From positions 837,189 to 901,188 of the forward strand of contig NZ_BFCB01000001.1 in assembly GCF_003569045.1 (NCBI RefSeq): a stretch of 64,000 nucleotides of DNA, in the 5' to 3' direction. The DNA is from Aggregatilinea lenta (lineage in GTDB: Bacteria > Chloroflexota > Anaerolineae > Aggregatilineales > Aggregatilineaceae). The position numbers were made by a program, and so were the translations under genes. Below the pieces are notes generated by a model that saw only the letters and a program-made list of their open reading frames with translations, made no database searches and was not told the DNA's origin. Below, piece after piece: positions 35,327 to 44,142 of this stretch. How positions within the stretch are numbered: position 1 is the first letter of the stretch; the number at the start of each line of letters is the position of its first letter.

Positions 35327-35365
35327 GCTCTGCTAACGAATCAAATGGGATTGTTTCCCCTGGCG

Positions 35366-35563
35366 TCAAACCAAAACACCAGTGGTGATAACCGTAGGGG
35401 TAGAGCTTGCTCTACCCGTTTTTTCTCTTAACGGGCGATGCTTGCATCGCCCCTACGAAAAGCACAGCAGTCCATTTTTTCGTGATGGGGCTTAACTTAA
35501 TGCGTATGGGTTTCTAACCCGTCCTGGTTTTGTCCGGATTTATAAGTTAAAGAGCAGCACATG
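35366..35563 (+). repeat. Composite modular hairpin element, copy 2
   Basis: The element has three hairpins on a fixed backbone: GGTAGAGC / GCTCTACC (35394-35417), GGGCGATGC / GCATCGCCC (35431-35457), and GGGTTTCTAACCC (35501-35524). The surrounding backbone matches 9246-9430, where module 2 is different. It lies in the 324-base convergent gap after the glycosidase-like gene. Confidence 0.75.
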
Positions 35564-35594
35564 CTCTTAACCGGTATTCATGCTCGAAACGCAA

Positions 35595-35620
35595 AAGGCG
35601 GCTCCTGATGGGGCCGCCTT
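35595..35620 (-). terminator. Intrinsic terminator after the metallopeptidase gene
   Basis: AAGGCGGC (35595-35602) pairs with GCCGCCTT (35613-35620); on the minus strand TTTTG follows, 31 bases after the gene stop. Confidence 0.8.
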
Positions 35621-35650
35621 CGTGATCTGGAACCGAAAGACCGCCGGGGG

Positions 35651-36907
35651 CTACTGTCCGTAAGGCGTCACGGTTGGGAAGAAGAACATGGTCGGCGTGG
35701 GGAACAGGGTCGGCGGGGTGTCCGACGCGCCCAGCCACACGCGCCAGCGGCTCTCGATCTCCTGCAAGCTCAAGCCGGTGACGGTTTGCAGCGCCTCGTT
35801 GCGCGAGATGCCCTTGTCCAGCAACTGGATCAGCTCGCGGTGCCCGTCCAGGCCGTAGTTGTCGACCAACCACCTCCAGAACGTGTAGCCGATATCGTAG
35901 CCGCGTCGCGCGTTGTTGCCACTGACGCCGGGGCCGGTGCCGTCCAGCAGGGCCGGAAGCTGCCCGGCGGTGGCCATCTCGCGTATGGAGGCTTCATAGT
36001 CGTACTGCTGGTGCAGCTCGAAGAAGGTCGCGTTGCCCTCGATGAACCACGACCCTGGCGTCATGATCGTGAATTGGCCCTGGTAGAGGTGCCCGACTTC
36101 GTGCGGGACGGTGCCGTAGGTCAGGTCTTCAATGTCGCCGCCGTAAACGATCTGCACCGTCGCGCCCCAATGCTCGTTGGTGGTGCCGATGACGCGCGGG
36201 TTTTGCAGGCCGAGACGCCATTCCAGCCACGCGTCCTGATCGCCGAACAGGATCGCGCGCGGCTTGTAGGGCAGCAGGTCGCCCCACGCGGCGCGGTACG
36301 TCTCGCGCTGCTCGGCCATCGCGTCCACGGTCAGCGGGCCGACTTCTTCCGGCAGGCCTTCGGTGAACACGATCACGTCTTCGCTCTCGACGCGCAGCCA
36401 TTCGCGCGTGGTGTCCTCATATTCGGCGTATTCCGGCTCCGTCTCGAAGGCGTTGCCGTCCTCGTCGGTGACCTGCCACGTATAGGTGACGCCTACCCAC
36501 GGCGGCACGGCGTCCCCGCCCTGGACGACCCAGTCGGCGACCAGCTCGCCCGTCTCCGGATCCAGCTCGGCGGTCTGCGAGCGCTGCGAGTTGGTGCCTG
36601 TCGCGTGCGTCCAGACGACGCGCCCACGCGCGACCGGCGCTGCGCTGCTGGTGATGTCAAGCGTGAATTCGAAACCGGACGGGTAGTTGCTTTGGAAGGT
36701 CATGTCGTTGACGGTCCACTCAACATCGGAGGCGGCGGTGGCGTCTGCCGCTGCGGGAGCCTCCATCGTGGCGTCCGGCTCGGCGGTGCTGGCCGGATCA
36801 TCGCTTTGGGCCAAAGCCTGCATCGCGGCGAGGCCAATCAGGCTGGTGACCACAGCCATCGCCAACAAAACAGTCAGGATACGGGAGAACGGGAACGTTC
36901 GTTTCAT
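35651..36907 (-). CDS. Secreted gluzincin metallopeptidase (peptidase MA-like)
   Basis: A 418-residue secreted protein. The ATG at 36907 follows GGAG and is preferred to 36952. After the signal peptide (ILTVLLAMAVVTSLIGLAA) and an Ala/Thr/Glu-rich linker is a ~140-residue beta domain. The zinc site is HEVGH (residues 269-273), followed by WFIEGNATFFE (Glu290 as the likely third ligand), the gluzincin pattern of peptidase MA proteins. The C-terminus is Pro/Thr-rich. It is expected to act on an extracellular peptide or protein. It is 65 bases before the HAD gene end and has its own terminator. Confidence 0.85.
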   Translation of the reverse strand: MKRTFPFSRILTVLLAMAVVTSLIGLAAMQALAQSDDPASTAEPDATMEAPAAADATAASDVEWTVNDMTFQSNYPSGFEFTLDITSSAAPVARGRVVWTHATGTNSQRSQTAELDPETGELVADWVVQGGDAVPPWVGVTYTWQVTDEDGNAFETEPEYAEYEDTTREWLRVESEDVIVFTEGLPEEVGPLTVDAMAEQRETYRAAWGDLLPYKPRAILFGDQDAWLEWRLGLQNPRVIGTTNEHWGATVQIVYGGDIEDLTYGTVPHEVGHLYQGQFTIMTPGSWFIEGNATFFELHQQYDYEASIREMATAGQLPALLDGTGPGVSGNNARRGYDIGYTFWRWLVDNYGLDGHRELIQLLDKGISRNEALQTVTGLSLQEIESRWRVWLGASDTPPTLFPTPTMFFFPTVTPYGQ

Positions 36908-36972
36908 CGATAGCCACTCCAAGCTAGGCGCGCAGGTCAGACTGGCCCACACGCATGACCACGTGTAACCGA

Positions 36973-37776
36973 TTATACGTTAAGGGCCGCCGACCATGCC
37001 TGTTGGAGCGCGGCGAGATCGGAAAATATGCCATCAGCCTGGATGCTGCTGGCTCCGGCTTCTTCGGCGGTGGTGATGCCGGTCAGCACCAGGGCGGTGG
37101 GCAGCCCGGCGCGCTGGCCGCCGAGGATGTCTGTGTCCAGCCGGTCGCCGAGCGCCAGCGTTTCATCCGGCTGCGTGCCCAGGATCTCGCGCGCCACGTC
37201 GAACATGGCCGCTTCGGGCTTGCCGATCAGGATCGGCGCGCGGTCGGTAGCCGCCTGGATCGCCGCCAGCAGACTGCCATTGCCGGGCACGAGTCCTTCC
37301 GGCAGGGGGAAGGTGCGGTCGCCGTTGGTGCCGATGAAGTCCGCCCCGGCGCGAATGCACAGCGCCGCGCGCTTCAGCTTCTCGTACGTGACGTCCAGGT
37401 CCAGCCCGACGACGACGATCTGCGCGTGGGCCGGATCTTCCGGGTAGCCGCGCTCGGCCAGGGCTTCGCGGATGCCCGCCTGCCCGACGACATAGACCGG
37501 GGTGCCCGGCGCGTAGTGGCGCACGATGTATTCGGCGGTGGCCACTGCGGACGTGATGATCTGCTCGCGCGCAGCCACGACGCCAACGCGGGCGAGTTTC
37601 TCGACGTACGCGCCTACCGTGCTCATGCTGTTGTTGGTCGCCAGGGCATAACCGATGCCGTGTTCGCGCAGAAACGCGAAAAATTCCGGCACGTGGGGCA
37701 GCGTCTCGCTGCCGCGCCAAAGCACGCCATCCAGATCGGAAATGACGCCTCGTAGAGTCGAAAAATCAATTGACAT
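36973..37776 (-). CDS. HAD-superfamily phosphatase, NagD/PGP-like
   Basis: A 267-residue HAD-IIA hydrolase. Motif I is DLDGVLWRG, motif II NNS after the cap, motif III GKPEAAMF, and motif IV LGDRLDTDILGG, in the order of NagD, AraL and phosphoglycolate phosphatase. The start at 37776 (MSIDFSTLRGVISDLDGVL) follows AAAGG; an open frame upstream to 37959 is rejected since it lies outside the fold. It likely dephosphorylates a small phosphometabolite; the substrate is not given by context. Confidence 0.93.
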   Translation of the reverse strand: MSIDFSTLRGVISDLDGVLWRGSETLPHVPEFFAFLREHGIGYALATNNSMSTVGAYVEKLARVGVVAAREQIITSAVATAEYIVRHYAPGTPVYVVGQAGIREALAERGYPEDPAHAQIVVVGLDLDVTYEKLKRAALCIRAGADFIGTNGDRTFPLPEGLVPGNGSLLAAIQAATDRAPILIGKPEAAMFDVAREILGTQPDETLALGDRLDTDILGGQRAGLPTALVLTGITTAEEAGASSIQADGIFSDLAALQQAWSAALNV

Positions 37777-37872
37777 GCGCGGACCTTTGTCTGTATTGGG
37801 CTGTGTGCAGCGTGGATACCACTGCCGATTATACCATTTTCGCCTGGCATCTCCCGCGCCGGGACGCAGCAA

Positions 37873-37895
37873 GAGGCCGGGTGTTCCCCGGCCTC
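37873..37895 (-). terminator. Hairpin downstream of the FAS1 gene
   Basis: GAGGCCGGG pairs with CCCGGCCTC. On the minus strand it follows the FAS1 gene by 33 bases, with only TT after it, so termination may be weak. Confidence 0.55.
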
Positions 37896-37927
37896 CGTGA
37901 CATAAACCCTCGCCCAATCTGCGCGGT

Positions 37928-39544
37928 TTAGTTGCTGGGCGGCAGCAGCACGCCGTCAATGACGTGGATCACGCCGTTCGAGGCCATGATGTCCGCGAGG
38001 ATCACCGTTGCCTGGCCGTCGTTCAGGACCACGCCACTGCTGGCATCCACGGCGATGGCTGCGCCGTTCAGCGTGGGAATGCTGCTCATACCCGCCACAT
38101 CCGCTGCGGTCAGCGTGCCGTCCGCGACATGGTAGAGCAGGATGCTGGTGAGCGTGTCCGTATCGGCCAGCAGCTCGTCGGCGGTCAGGCCGAGGGCGTC
38201 CAGCGCGGCGGCAAACGCGTCGTCAGTGGGGGCGAACACGGTGAAGGGACCGTCGCCGGCCAGCGTGTTCGCCAGCCCGGCAGCCTGCACGGCGGCGACC
38301 AGGGTCGTGAAGCGCCCATCCGCCACGGCGATGTCCACGATGCTGCCCATCGACGCGTCTTCGGACATCTCATCGCTGCTCATGTCGTCCGCCGGGTAAC
38401 CGGTGGTGTTGTCGGCCAGCAGGGAAGCTTCGACCGCTTCCACGGTCACGCCGGGGTTATCCAGCGTGCCAGTGGCCGCCACGAAGTAGAACGTGTGGGG
38501 CATCAGTTCCGTGCCGGACAGGTCGAGGACCACCGGCTCGGTTGCGCCGCTGGGAACCACCTGCAGATTGTAGGTGCCCGCCGGGACGTCGAGCGTCGCC
38601 GCGTCGTCACCAAAGGCCAGGCCCGTCACAATCGGAGCGCCGTCCGCCAGGATGTCCACCGCGGGCGCATCCTCGATAGCGTGCAGGATTGTCACGCGGG
38701 CGCTGCCGTCAGCGATGGGGCTGTAGTCTTCCTGCACAACCTGGACCGCCAGCGTGCCCGCGTCCAGCGAGCCAACGGCGGCGATGGTGTTCCACGTACC
38801 GGCCTGCAGATCGTAGTTCAGTGGGCCGATGGCAGCATCCACGTAGGAGGTGCCTGCCGGTGCAACGGCGAGTTCGTACTGGCCTGCCGGAAGCTCGACC
38901 CAGCCGCTCACGTCACCGAAGTTCAGCGCCTGGATGCCGCTCAACTCACCGTTGACATAGACCTCAACTGCCGGGGTGTCGGGCGAGAAGTGCGCGACAC
39001 GCAGGTAGCCAAACGCGGTTTCGGTCGCTTCCACCGGCGCTGCAGGCGGCAGCAGCACGCCGTCGATCACGTGGATCACGCCGTTCGAGGCCATGATGTC
39101 GGTAGTAACCACGTTCACCGAGTCGTTGAGCACGACTGTCCCATCTTGCACGGCAATCGATAGATCGCTGCCCTGGACTGTCGTGGCCGAGCTGAGCGTC
39201 ACGACCTGGTCGGCAGTGACGGCACCGGGCACGACATGGTAGAGGAGGATCTGGGTGAGCGTGTCCGTGTCGGCCAGCAGCTCGTCTGCGGTCATGCCCA
39301 ACGCGTCGAGCGCGGCTGCAAAGGCGTCATTGGTCGGTGCGAAAACGGTGAACGGTCCTTCGCCCTGGAGCGTTTCGACCAGGTCTGCCGCCTGGAGAGC
39401 GGCCACCAGCGTGCTAAATTGCGGATCGCTGCTGGCAATGGCGACGATGTCCTGCTCGTCGCTCTGGGCGCGGGCAGCCCCGGCGGGCAGTAAGAAGGCG
39501 GCACCCAGTGCCAGGAGGACAACGATGATGATGTACTTACGCAT
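37928..39544 (-). CDS. Secreted FAS1-DUF4397-FAS1 protein
   Basis: A 538-residue secreted protein. After the signal peptide (IIIVVLLALGAAFLLPAGAA) come: a fasciclin domain (residues ~30-165, with FAPTNDAFAAAL and LLYHVVPGAV), two DUF4397-like beta domains (~180-390, starting LRVAHFSPDTPAVEVYVNGE) and a second fasciclin domain (~400-537, with FAPTDDAFAAAL and LLYHVADGT). FAS1 domains mediate adhesion. The symmetric FAS1-DUF4397-FAS1 order suggests a surface adhesin. Both FAS1 domains end in the motif DIMASNGVIHVIDGVLLPP. It is monocistronic. Confidence 0.9.
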   Translation of the reverse strand: MRKYIIIVVLLALGAAFLLPAGAARAQSDEQDIVAIASSDPQFSTLVAALQAADLVETLQGEGPFTVFAPTNDAFAAALDALGMTADELLADTDTLTQILLYHVVPGAVTADQVVTLSSATTVQGSDLSIAVQDGTVVLNDSVNVVTTDIMASNGVIHVIDGVLLPPAAPVEATETAFGYLRVAHFSPDTPAVEVYVNGELSGIQALNFGDVSGWVELPAGQYELAVAPAGTSYVDAAIGPLNYDLQAGTWNTIAAVGSLDAGTLAVQVVQEDYSPIADGSARVTILHAIEDAPAVDILADGAPIVTGLAFGDDAATLDVPAGTYNLQVVPSGATEPVVLDLSGTELMPHTFYFVAATGTLDNPGVTVEAVEASLLADNTTGYPADDMSSDEMSEDASMGSIVDIAVADGRFTTLVAAVQAAGLANTLAGDGPFTVFAPTDDAFAAALDALGLTADELLADTDTLTSILLYHVADGTLTAADVAGMSSIPTLNGAAIAVDASSGVVLNDGQATVILADIMASNGVIHVIDGVLLPPSN

Positions 39545-39853
39545 GATCAGTTCTCCATTCGCTTAACGATAGAGTTCGCTTACCGTGGCCAGCGGCCAGC
39601 GCCAGCCAACTAGTGAAAAGCGTAAAGAATTTCTATGAAGCAGATTGGAAATATTCATGAGAAGCGGATGAAGCTGGCAGCGGCGATGGGCGTCTTGGCC
39701 GGTGCAGTAGCTTCTAACGTGGATTTTTCCGCTCAGAAGATCCAGATCGGGTTTTTGAGCCGTATAGACTGGTAAGCTGGGTTTGCTGTACGGGCGTAGG
39801 AAGGTAGCCTACAGAAATTAGGCTTCTTTTAAGCTGCGATTAAGGAGGCTCAC
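39545..39853. other. 309-base divergent intergenic region
   Basis: It lies between the FAS1 gene and the SnoaL-cytochrome gene and must hold both promoters, but I see no clear -35/-10 pair. A 46-codon frame at 39635-39775 lacks a ribosome site and is not called. GGAGG just before 39854 is the ribosome site of the next gene. Confidence 0.4.
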
Positions 39854-40630
39854 ATGAATCACCGTATCCTTTTGACGTTTGCCTTAGGTATTTTGCTGCT
39901 TGCCGCTGCGGTGCTGACCGCCCTGCCCACGACTACGCACGCCTTCAGCGACGAAGACGACAACCGCGAGACTATCCTGCGCATCGTCAACGAGGGCTTC
40001 AACCAGGGGAACGTGGCGGTTATCGACGAGGTAGTCGCGCCGGACTACGTGAGCTATGACCCCAGCGGCGCAACCGAGGACCGTGACGCGTTCAAGGCGT
40101 CGATCCTGGCGTTCCGTGCTGCCATGCCCGATCTCAACGCCAGCGCCGATCCGATCATCGCGGAGGACAACTGGGTCGCGTTCCGCTTCACCATGACGGG
40201 CACGTTCCAGAACGCGCTGGACATGGGCGACGGGGCCATCCCGCCGACGGGGCAGACCGTGACCTTCCACTCGAACATCATCGCGCGCTTCAACGAGGAC
40301 GGGCTGCTGGTCGAGGAGTGGGACGAGTTCGACTTCGCGACCTTCGGCGCGCAGTTGGGCCTTATGGACGAGGGCATGACGGACGATACGGGCGGCGAGA
40401 TGATGCCGACTGAGGCCGCGATGGACGGGCCGGACACCGGGGCGGGGCTGGATGGTGATGCGCTGGTGAACGAGCGCTGCACGGTCTGCCACAGCCGCGA
40501 CCGCATCGACGCGCAGGATAAGGACGAAGCAGGCTGGACCGCAACGGTGGATCGCATGATCGGGTACGGCGCGCAGTTGAACGCGGACGAACGCGCCGCC
40601 GTGATCCAGTATCTGGTCGAGACGCACTAG
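39854..40630 (+). CDS. Secreted SnoaL-like / cytochrome c fusion protein
   Basis: A 258-residue secreted protein. After the signal peptide (LLTFALGILLLAAAVLTALP) is a SnoaL-like NTF2-fold domain (residues ~35-170; ILRIVNEGFNQGNVAVIDEV, AFRFTMTGTFQ, VTFHSNIIARFNEDG). A short Met/Glu-rich linker is followed by a C-terminal cytochrome c-like domain with heme motif CTVCH (209-213) and Met235 as a possible distal ligand, closing with the helix ADERAAVIQYLV. The start follows GGAGG. SnoaL folds are usually cytosolic polyketide cyclases or isomerases; fusion with a c-type heme is unusual. Confidence 0.8.
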   Translation: MNHRILLTFALGILLLAAAVLTALPTTTHAFSDEDDNRETILRIVNEGFNQGNVAVIDEVVAPDYVSYDPSGATEDRDAFKASILAFRAAMPDLNASADPIIAEDNWVAFRFTMTGTFQNALDMGDGAIPPTGQTVTFHSNIIARFNEDGLLVEEWDEFDFATFGAQLGLMDEGMTDDTGGEMMPTEAAMDGPDTGAGLDGDALVNERCTVCHSRDRIDAQDKDEAGWTATVDRMIGYGAQLNADERAAVIQYLVETH

Positions 40631-40643
40631 AGGGGACACGCAT

Positions 40644-40678
40644 GCCGCCCCTGCGCCCGATATCTCCGCAGGGGCGGC
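40644..40678 (+). terminator. Hairpin after the SnoaL-cytochrome gene
   Basis: GCCGCCCCTGCG pairs with CGCAGGGGCGGC, a perfect 12-base stem 13 bases after the stop; no T run follows. Confidence 0.5.
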
Positions 40679-40711
40679 GGGGTCCTATGCCCGATCTTCT
40701 GAACGTTCACC

Positions 40712-40738
40712 GTAGGGGCGATTCACGAGTTGCCCTAC
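40712..40738. repeat. Palindromic repeat, GATTC/GAGTT module
   Basis: GTAGGGGCGATTC faces GAGTTGCCCTAC with a short loop. It matches the module at 9456-9482 and lies in a convergent gap. Confidence 0.7.
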
Positions 40739-40769
40739 GCACCGACCGCAATTTGCCTTCGCGCGTGCG

Positions 40770-41588
40770 CTAGCCCAGCGCCACGTCGAGCACCATCATC
40801 ACCGCGAAGCCGATCATGGCGCCCATCGTGGCGATATCTTTGTTGCCGTTCGATTGCGATTCGGGCACGACTTCTTCGACCACCACGAAAATCATCGCGC
40901 CCGCCGCGAACGCCAGCGCGTACGGCAGAATCGGGCGCGCCACGATTACCGCCGCCGCGCCGATCAGCCCGGCGACCGGCTCGACCAGCGCCGAAAGCTG
41001 CCCATACCAGAAGCTGCGCAGCCGCGACAGACCCTCGCCGCGCAGTGGCATCGAGACGGCCAGCCCTTCGGGGAAATTCTGAATGCCGACGCCAATCGCC
41101 AGCGCAATGGCACCGGCTACGGTCGCCGAGGACAGCCCTGCCGCTGCCGCGCCGAACGCCACGCCCACCGCCAGTCCCTCGGGAATATTGTGCAGCGTGA
41201 TCGCCAGCACCAGCAGCACGGATCGCCGCCAGGTGGTGTGCAGCCCTTCCGCGGCGCCCTCGGGCGCGTCGAGGTGCATGTGCGGCAGCACGAGGTCCAG
41301 GCCGCGCAGCATGACGCCGCCCGCCAGGAAACCGATCAGCGGCGGGAGCCACATCGGCAGTGGGGAGACTTCGTCGGCCATTTCGATGGCGGGGGCCAGC
41401 AGCGACCAGAAGCTGGCGGCCATCATCACGCCCGCCGCAAAGCCGAGCATTGTGTCCAGCAGCTTGCGGCTGACAGTGCGGGTCAGAAAGACGGTCGCCG
41501 CACCCAGGGCGGTCATGCCCCAGGTGAAGCCCGTCGCGAGTAGGGCCTGCAAAACAGGATGCAGGTCATTGAATCCGATGGCGTCCAC
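40770..41588 (-). CDS. ZIP-family metal transporter
   Basis: A 272-residue inner-membrane protein with about eight hydrophobic helices. The metal-pore signatures are present: [12 protein letters not shown] in helix 4 and [11 protein letters not shown] in helix 5. A His-bearing loop ([15 protein letters not shown]) lies between helices 3 and 4, as in zinc or iron ZIP transporters (ZupT/GufA group). It probably imports divalent metal such as zinc. It is monocistronic and convergent with the SnoaL-cytochrome gene. Confidence 0.93.
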   Translation of the reverse strand: MDAIGFNDLHPVLQALLATGFTWGMTALGAATVFLTRTVSRKLLDTMLGFAAGVMMAASFWSLLAPAIEMADEVSPLPMWLPPLIGFLAGGVMLRGLDLVLPHMHLDAPEGAAEGLHTTWRRSVLLVLAITLHNIPEGLAVGVAFGAAAAGLSSATVAGAIALAIGVGIQNFPEGLAVSMPLRGEGLSRLRSFWYGQLSALVEPVAGLIGAAAVIVARPILPYALAFAAGAMIFVVVEEVVPESQSNGNKDIATMGAMIGFAVMMVLDVALG

Positions 41589-41830
41589 GGTGTGGTGCTC
41601 CTCGTGCGTGGAAATTGCGTTGCAGGCGTTCCGTAAATTGTAGTGGGATCGGTCCGGCGCTCACAATCGGACGCGGCCCTATTTCCCCCGATTTCTCGGA
41701 TACAGAAAGAATCGTACACTGGAGAAATCGGGAAGGGTCAGGCGGGGCGTGCTCGGCCTGTATAGGATGGCGGCAAGACATGGCCACACAAAGGGGCAGA
41801 GTTGCCCACTATAAATCGACGGGGTGAATT

Positions 41831-42175
41831 ATGGAGAGTCTCGAAGCTCGTATGCAAGCCCTCCTGTGGGGCGATGAGCTGAAGCAGCTAAAGCAAACCT
41901 GGACCAAGCACCTGATTGAGGCAGGCGTTACAGAAGCGGATGCCCGTCAGTGTGCAGCCGAAATCATTCCTGTCTTGGAAACAATCGAATCGACTTTCGT
42001 GAGACTGGTTAACTTATTTCAGATAAATGACCCGGAGCGTATCTTACTCGAGACCGACTGTTGGTCCATATTGGTAAGCGACATCAATGTTTCCATTGTC
42101 AAGGATTCCATGGGATATATGATGGCCCAATTGAGCCGGTATTTGCCCCCTGAAGAAGACGATGAAGATGAGTAA
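41831..42175 (+). CDS. Conserved hypothetical acidic protein
   Basis: A 114-residue soluble, acidic, mostly helical protein ending PPEEDDEDE. No motif or family is recognised. It is less GC-rich than its neighbours and lacks a signal peptide or transmembrane segment. A weak ribosome site (GGGGTGAATT) precedes the ATG. It is an orphan between a ZIP transporter and fumarase. The protein is credible because the composition is not that of an antisense frame and no gene opposes it, but the function is unknown. Confidence 0.55.
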   Translation: MESLEARMQALLWGDELKQLKQTWTKHLIEAGVTEADARQCAAEIIPVLETIESTFVRLVNLFQINDPERILLETDCWSILVSDINVSIVKDSMGYMMAQLSRYLPPEEDDEDE

Positions 42176-42240
42176 TTTTGTTGGGCTGTGGTCATGCAGA
42201 TACAAAAAGCGGGCGGGTCAGAGTAGGTGTTCAATAAGTC

Positions 42241-42340
42241 CCCTCAACCCCCGGCCCCTTCTCCCCTCTGAGGGGAGAAGGGGAGATTTTTCCCTCGCCC
42301 TTGAGGGAGAGGGGTGGCACGCAGTGCCGGGGTGAGGGTT
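42241..42340. repeat. Family A variant with two linked hairpins
   Basis: CCCCTTCTCCCCTC and AGGGGAGAAGGGG form a long stem, followed by CCCTCGCCCTTGAGGGAG and GTGCCGGGGTGAGGG. This is an enlarged family A relative in the convergent gap before fumarase. Confidence 0.7.
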
Positions 42341-42384
42341 TTTCAACACCCTTACAGACCTGCCCCTGCATGATCGCGGTTTTG

Positions 42385-42412
42385 GTAGGGGCGTATTGCT
42401 ATACGCCCCTAC
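42385..42412. repeat. Perfect 28-base palindrome, GCGTATA module
   Basis: Arms GTAGGGGCGTAT / ATACGCCCCTAC with a two-base shift at the centre compared with 31760-31787, which carries the same arms. Confidence 0.88.
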
Positions 42413-42462
42413 GGGATCGTGTTCGATTGGGAGAGGACCGGGGTTGAGATGCCTTTCGCGGC

Positions 42463-43911
42463 CTATGCCCCTTCCGCGATGCCGCCCTCGGTCATGGCGC
42501 GCGGGTTGAGCGCCTCACGTGCTTCATCCTCGGTCATGTAGCCCAGCTCGACCACCACGTCGAGGATCGAGCGATTGGACGCCATCGCCTTCTTGGCGAC
42601 TTCCGCGCCCTTCAGGTAGCCGATGATCGGGTTGAGCGCGGTGACGAGGATCGCGTTCTTCGCCAGCCAGCCTTCGGCCTTTTCGCGGTTGGCCGCGATG
42701 CCCGCGACCATCTTGGTGGTATAGGCCTTCAGCGCGCCGATGGTGACGTGCATCATCTCGAACAGGTTGTGCGCGATGATGGGCATCATCACGTTCAGCT
42801 CCAGCTGCCCGGCCTGCCCGGCCATGAGCACGGTGAAGTCATTACCCATGACGTGATACATGGTCATGTTCATCATCTCGGCCAGCACAGGGTTGACCTT
42901 GCCCGGCATGATGCTCGACCCCGGCTGCACGGCGGGCAGGCGGATCTCGTCCAGGCCGGTCGAGGGGCCGCTGCTCAACAGGCGGATGTCGTTGGAGATG
43001 CGCGCCAAGTCCTGCGCCAGCGTGCGGATCGCGCCGGAGAAGAACACCGCATCCCCCATCGACTGCATCGACTCGAACAGGTTGTCGCTTTCATAGAGCG
43101 CCAGCCCGGTCAGGTCAGACAGCGTGCGGACCATCTGGCGATGGTAGTCGGGGTGGGCATTGAGGCCCGTCCCGGTCGCCGTGCCGCCGATGCCCAGCCG
43201 CCGCAGCCCTTCCGCCGCCAGTTCGATCTTGTCCGTGTCGCGTTCGACGGCCTTCGCATACGCGCCGAACTCCTGCCCCAGCCGCACGGGGACCGCGTCC
43301 TGCAAGTGGGTGCGGCCACTCTTGACCACGTCGTCGAACTCGTCCGCCTTCTGCTCGAAGGCGTGCTGCAAGTCGGCCAGCGCGTCGAGCAGTTCTTCCA
43401 GCCGCCACAGGCAGCCCAGCCGGATCGCGGTCGGAATCGTGTCGTTGGTGGACTGCGCCATGTTGACGTGATCGTTGGCGCTGACCGGCTTGGCCAGATC
43501 GGTGATCTCGAAGCCGAGCATCTGGTTGGCGCGGTTGGCGATCACTTCGTTGACGTTCATGTTGTGGCTGGTGCCCGCTCCGGCCTGGAACGGATCGACC
43601 ACAAAGTGATCGTTCCACTTGCCCGCGATCACCTCGTCGGCGGCGTCCATGACCGCCTGCGCGATCTGCTGCCCGGTGATGGTGCGGTCACCGATCTGGC
43701 GATCCTTGAACTGCCCCAGCGCGAGGTTGACCTGGGCGGCGGCGCGCTTGATGGTCGCCTGCGCCCACACGAAGGCCGGGTAGGGGTGCATGCCACTGAT
43801 CGGGAAGTTCTGCACGGCCCGCTGGGTCTGCGCGCCCCACAGGGCGTGCGCCGGGACCTGAATCTCGCCTAAAGAGTCTTTTTCGGTGCGGAAATCCTGA
43901 TGCTCAGCCAT
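42463..43911 (-). CDS. fumC: Class II fumarate hydratase
   Basis: A 482-residue homotetrameric lyase of the aspartase/fumarase superfamily. The signature GSSIMPGKVNPVL, the substrate loop GAGTSHNMNVNEVIANRA, and SGRTHLQDAVPVRLGQE support fumarase; it starts FRTEKDSLGEIQVPAHALWG, the usual FumC N-terminus. Aspartase cannot be fully excluded, but the ALWGAQTQRA start and length fit FumC. It interconverts fumarate and malate in the TCA cycle. No other cycle enzymes are nearby. Confidence 0.93.
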   Translation of the reverse strand: MAEHQDFRTEKDSLGEIQVPAHALWGAQTQRAVQNFPISGMHPYPAFVWAQATIKRAAAQVNLALGQFKDRQIGDRTITGQQIAQAVMDAADEVIAGKWNDHFVVDPFQAGAGTSHNMNVNEVIANRANQMLGFEITDLAKPVSANDHVNMAQSTNDTIPTAIRLGCLWRLEELLDALADLQHAFEQKADEFDDVVKSGRTHLQDAVPVRLGQEFGAYAKAVERDTDKIELAAEGLRRLGIGGTATGTGLNAHPDYHRQMVRTLSDLTGLALYESDNLFESMQSMGDAVFFSGAIRTLAQDLARISNDIRLLSSGPSTGLDEIRLPAVQPGSSIMPGKVNPVLAEMMNMTMYHVMGNDFTVLMAGQAGQLELNVMMPIIAHNLFEMMHVTIGALKAYTTKMVAGIAANREKAEGWLAKNAILVTALNPIIGYLKGAEVAKKAMASNRSILDVVVELGYMTEDEAREALNPRAMTEGGIAEGA

Positions 43912-44026
43912 GATGATCGGGTGTAACCTGCCTTTCCGTGAACCAGGCGCCGGACGTGCGGCGTTACAGGGAAAAATGAAAGTTGCGGTGGTTTCGCCGT
44001 CTCAAATAATCTGATAGATAAAGATC

Positions 44027-44095
44027 ACCTCACCCCTTAACCCCCGGCCCCTTTTCCCCTCTCCAATCGGATTGGAGAGGGGCCAGCGGTGAGGT
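44027..44095 (+). repeat. Dispersed palindromic repeat, family A
   Basis: ACCTCACCCCTTAACCCCCGG is followed by CCCCTCTCCAA / TTGGAGAGGGG. It lies between fumC and the UroD-family gene. Confidence 0.82.
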
Positions 44096-44142
44096 GTTTT
44101 ACTCACGGGGTGTGGCGTGTGTGTACACCTGGATTTTACCGC

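Noticed and set aside
39635-39775. 46-codon frame in a divergent gap with a signal-like start
   Set aside because: No ribosome site and no recognisable features; it lies where promoters are expected.
42241-42412. Possible CRISPR-like array
   Set aside because: The palindromes differ in spacing and sequence, with no regular direct repeats or spacers and no cas genes.
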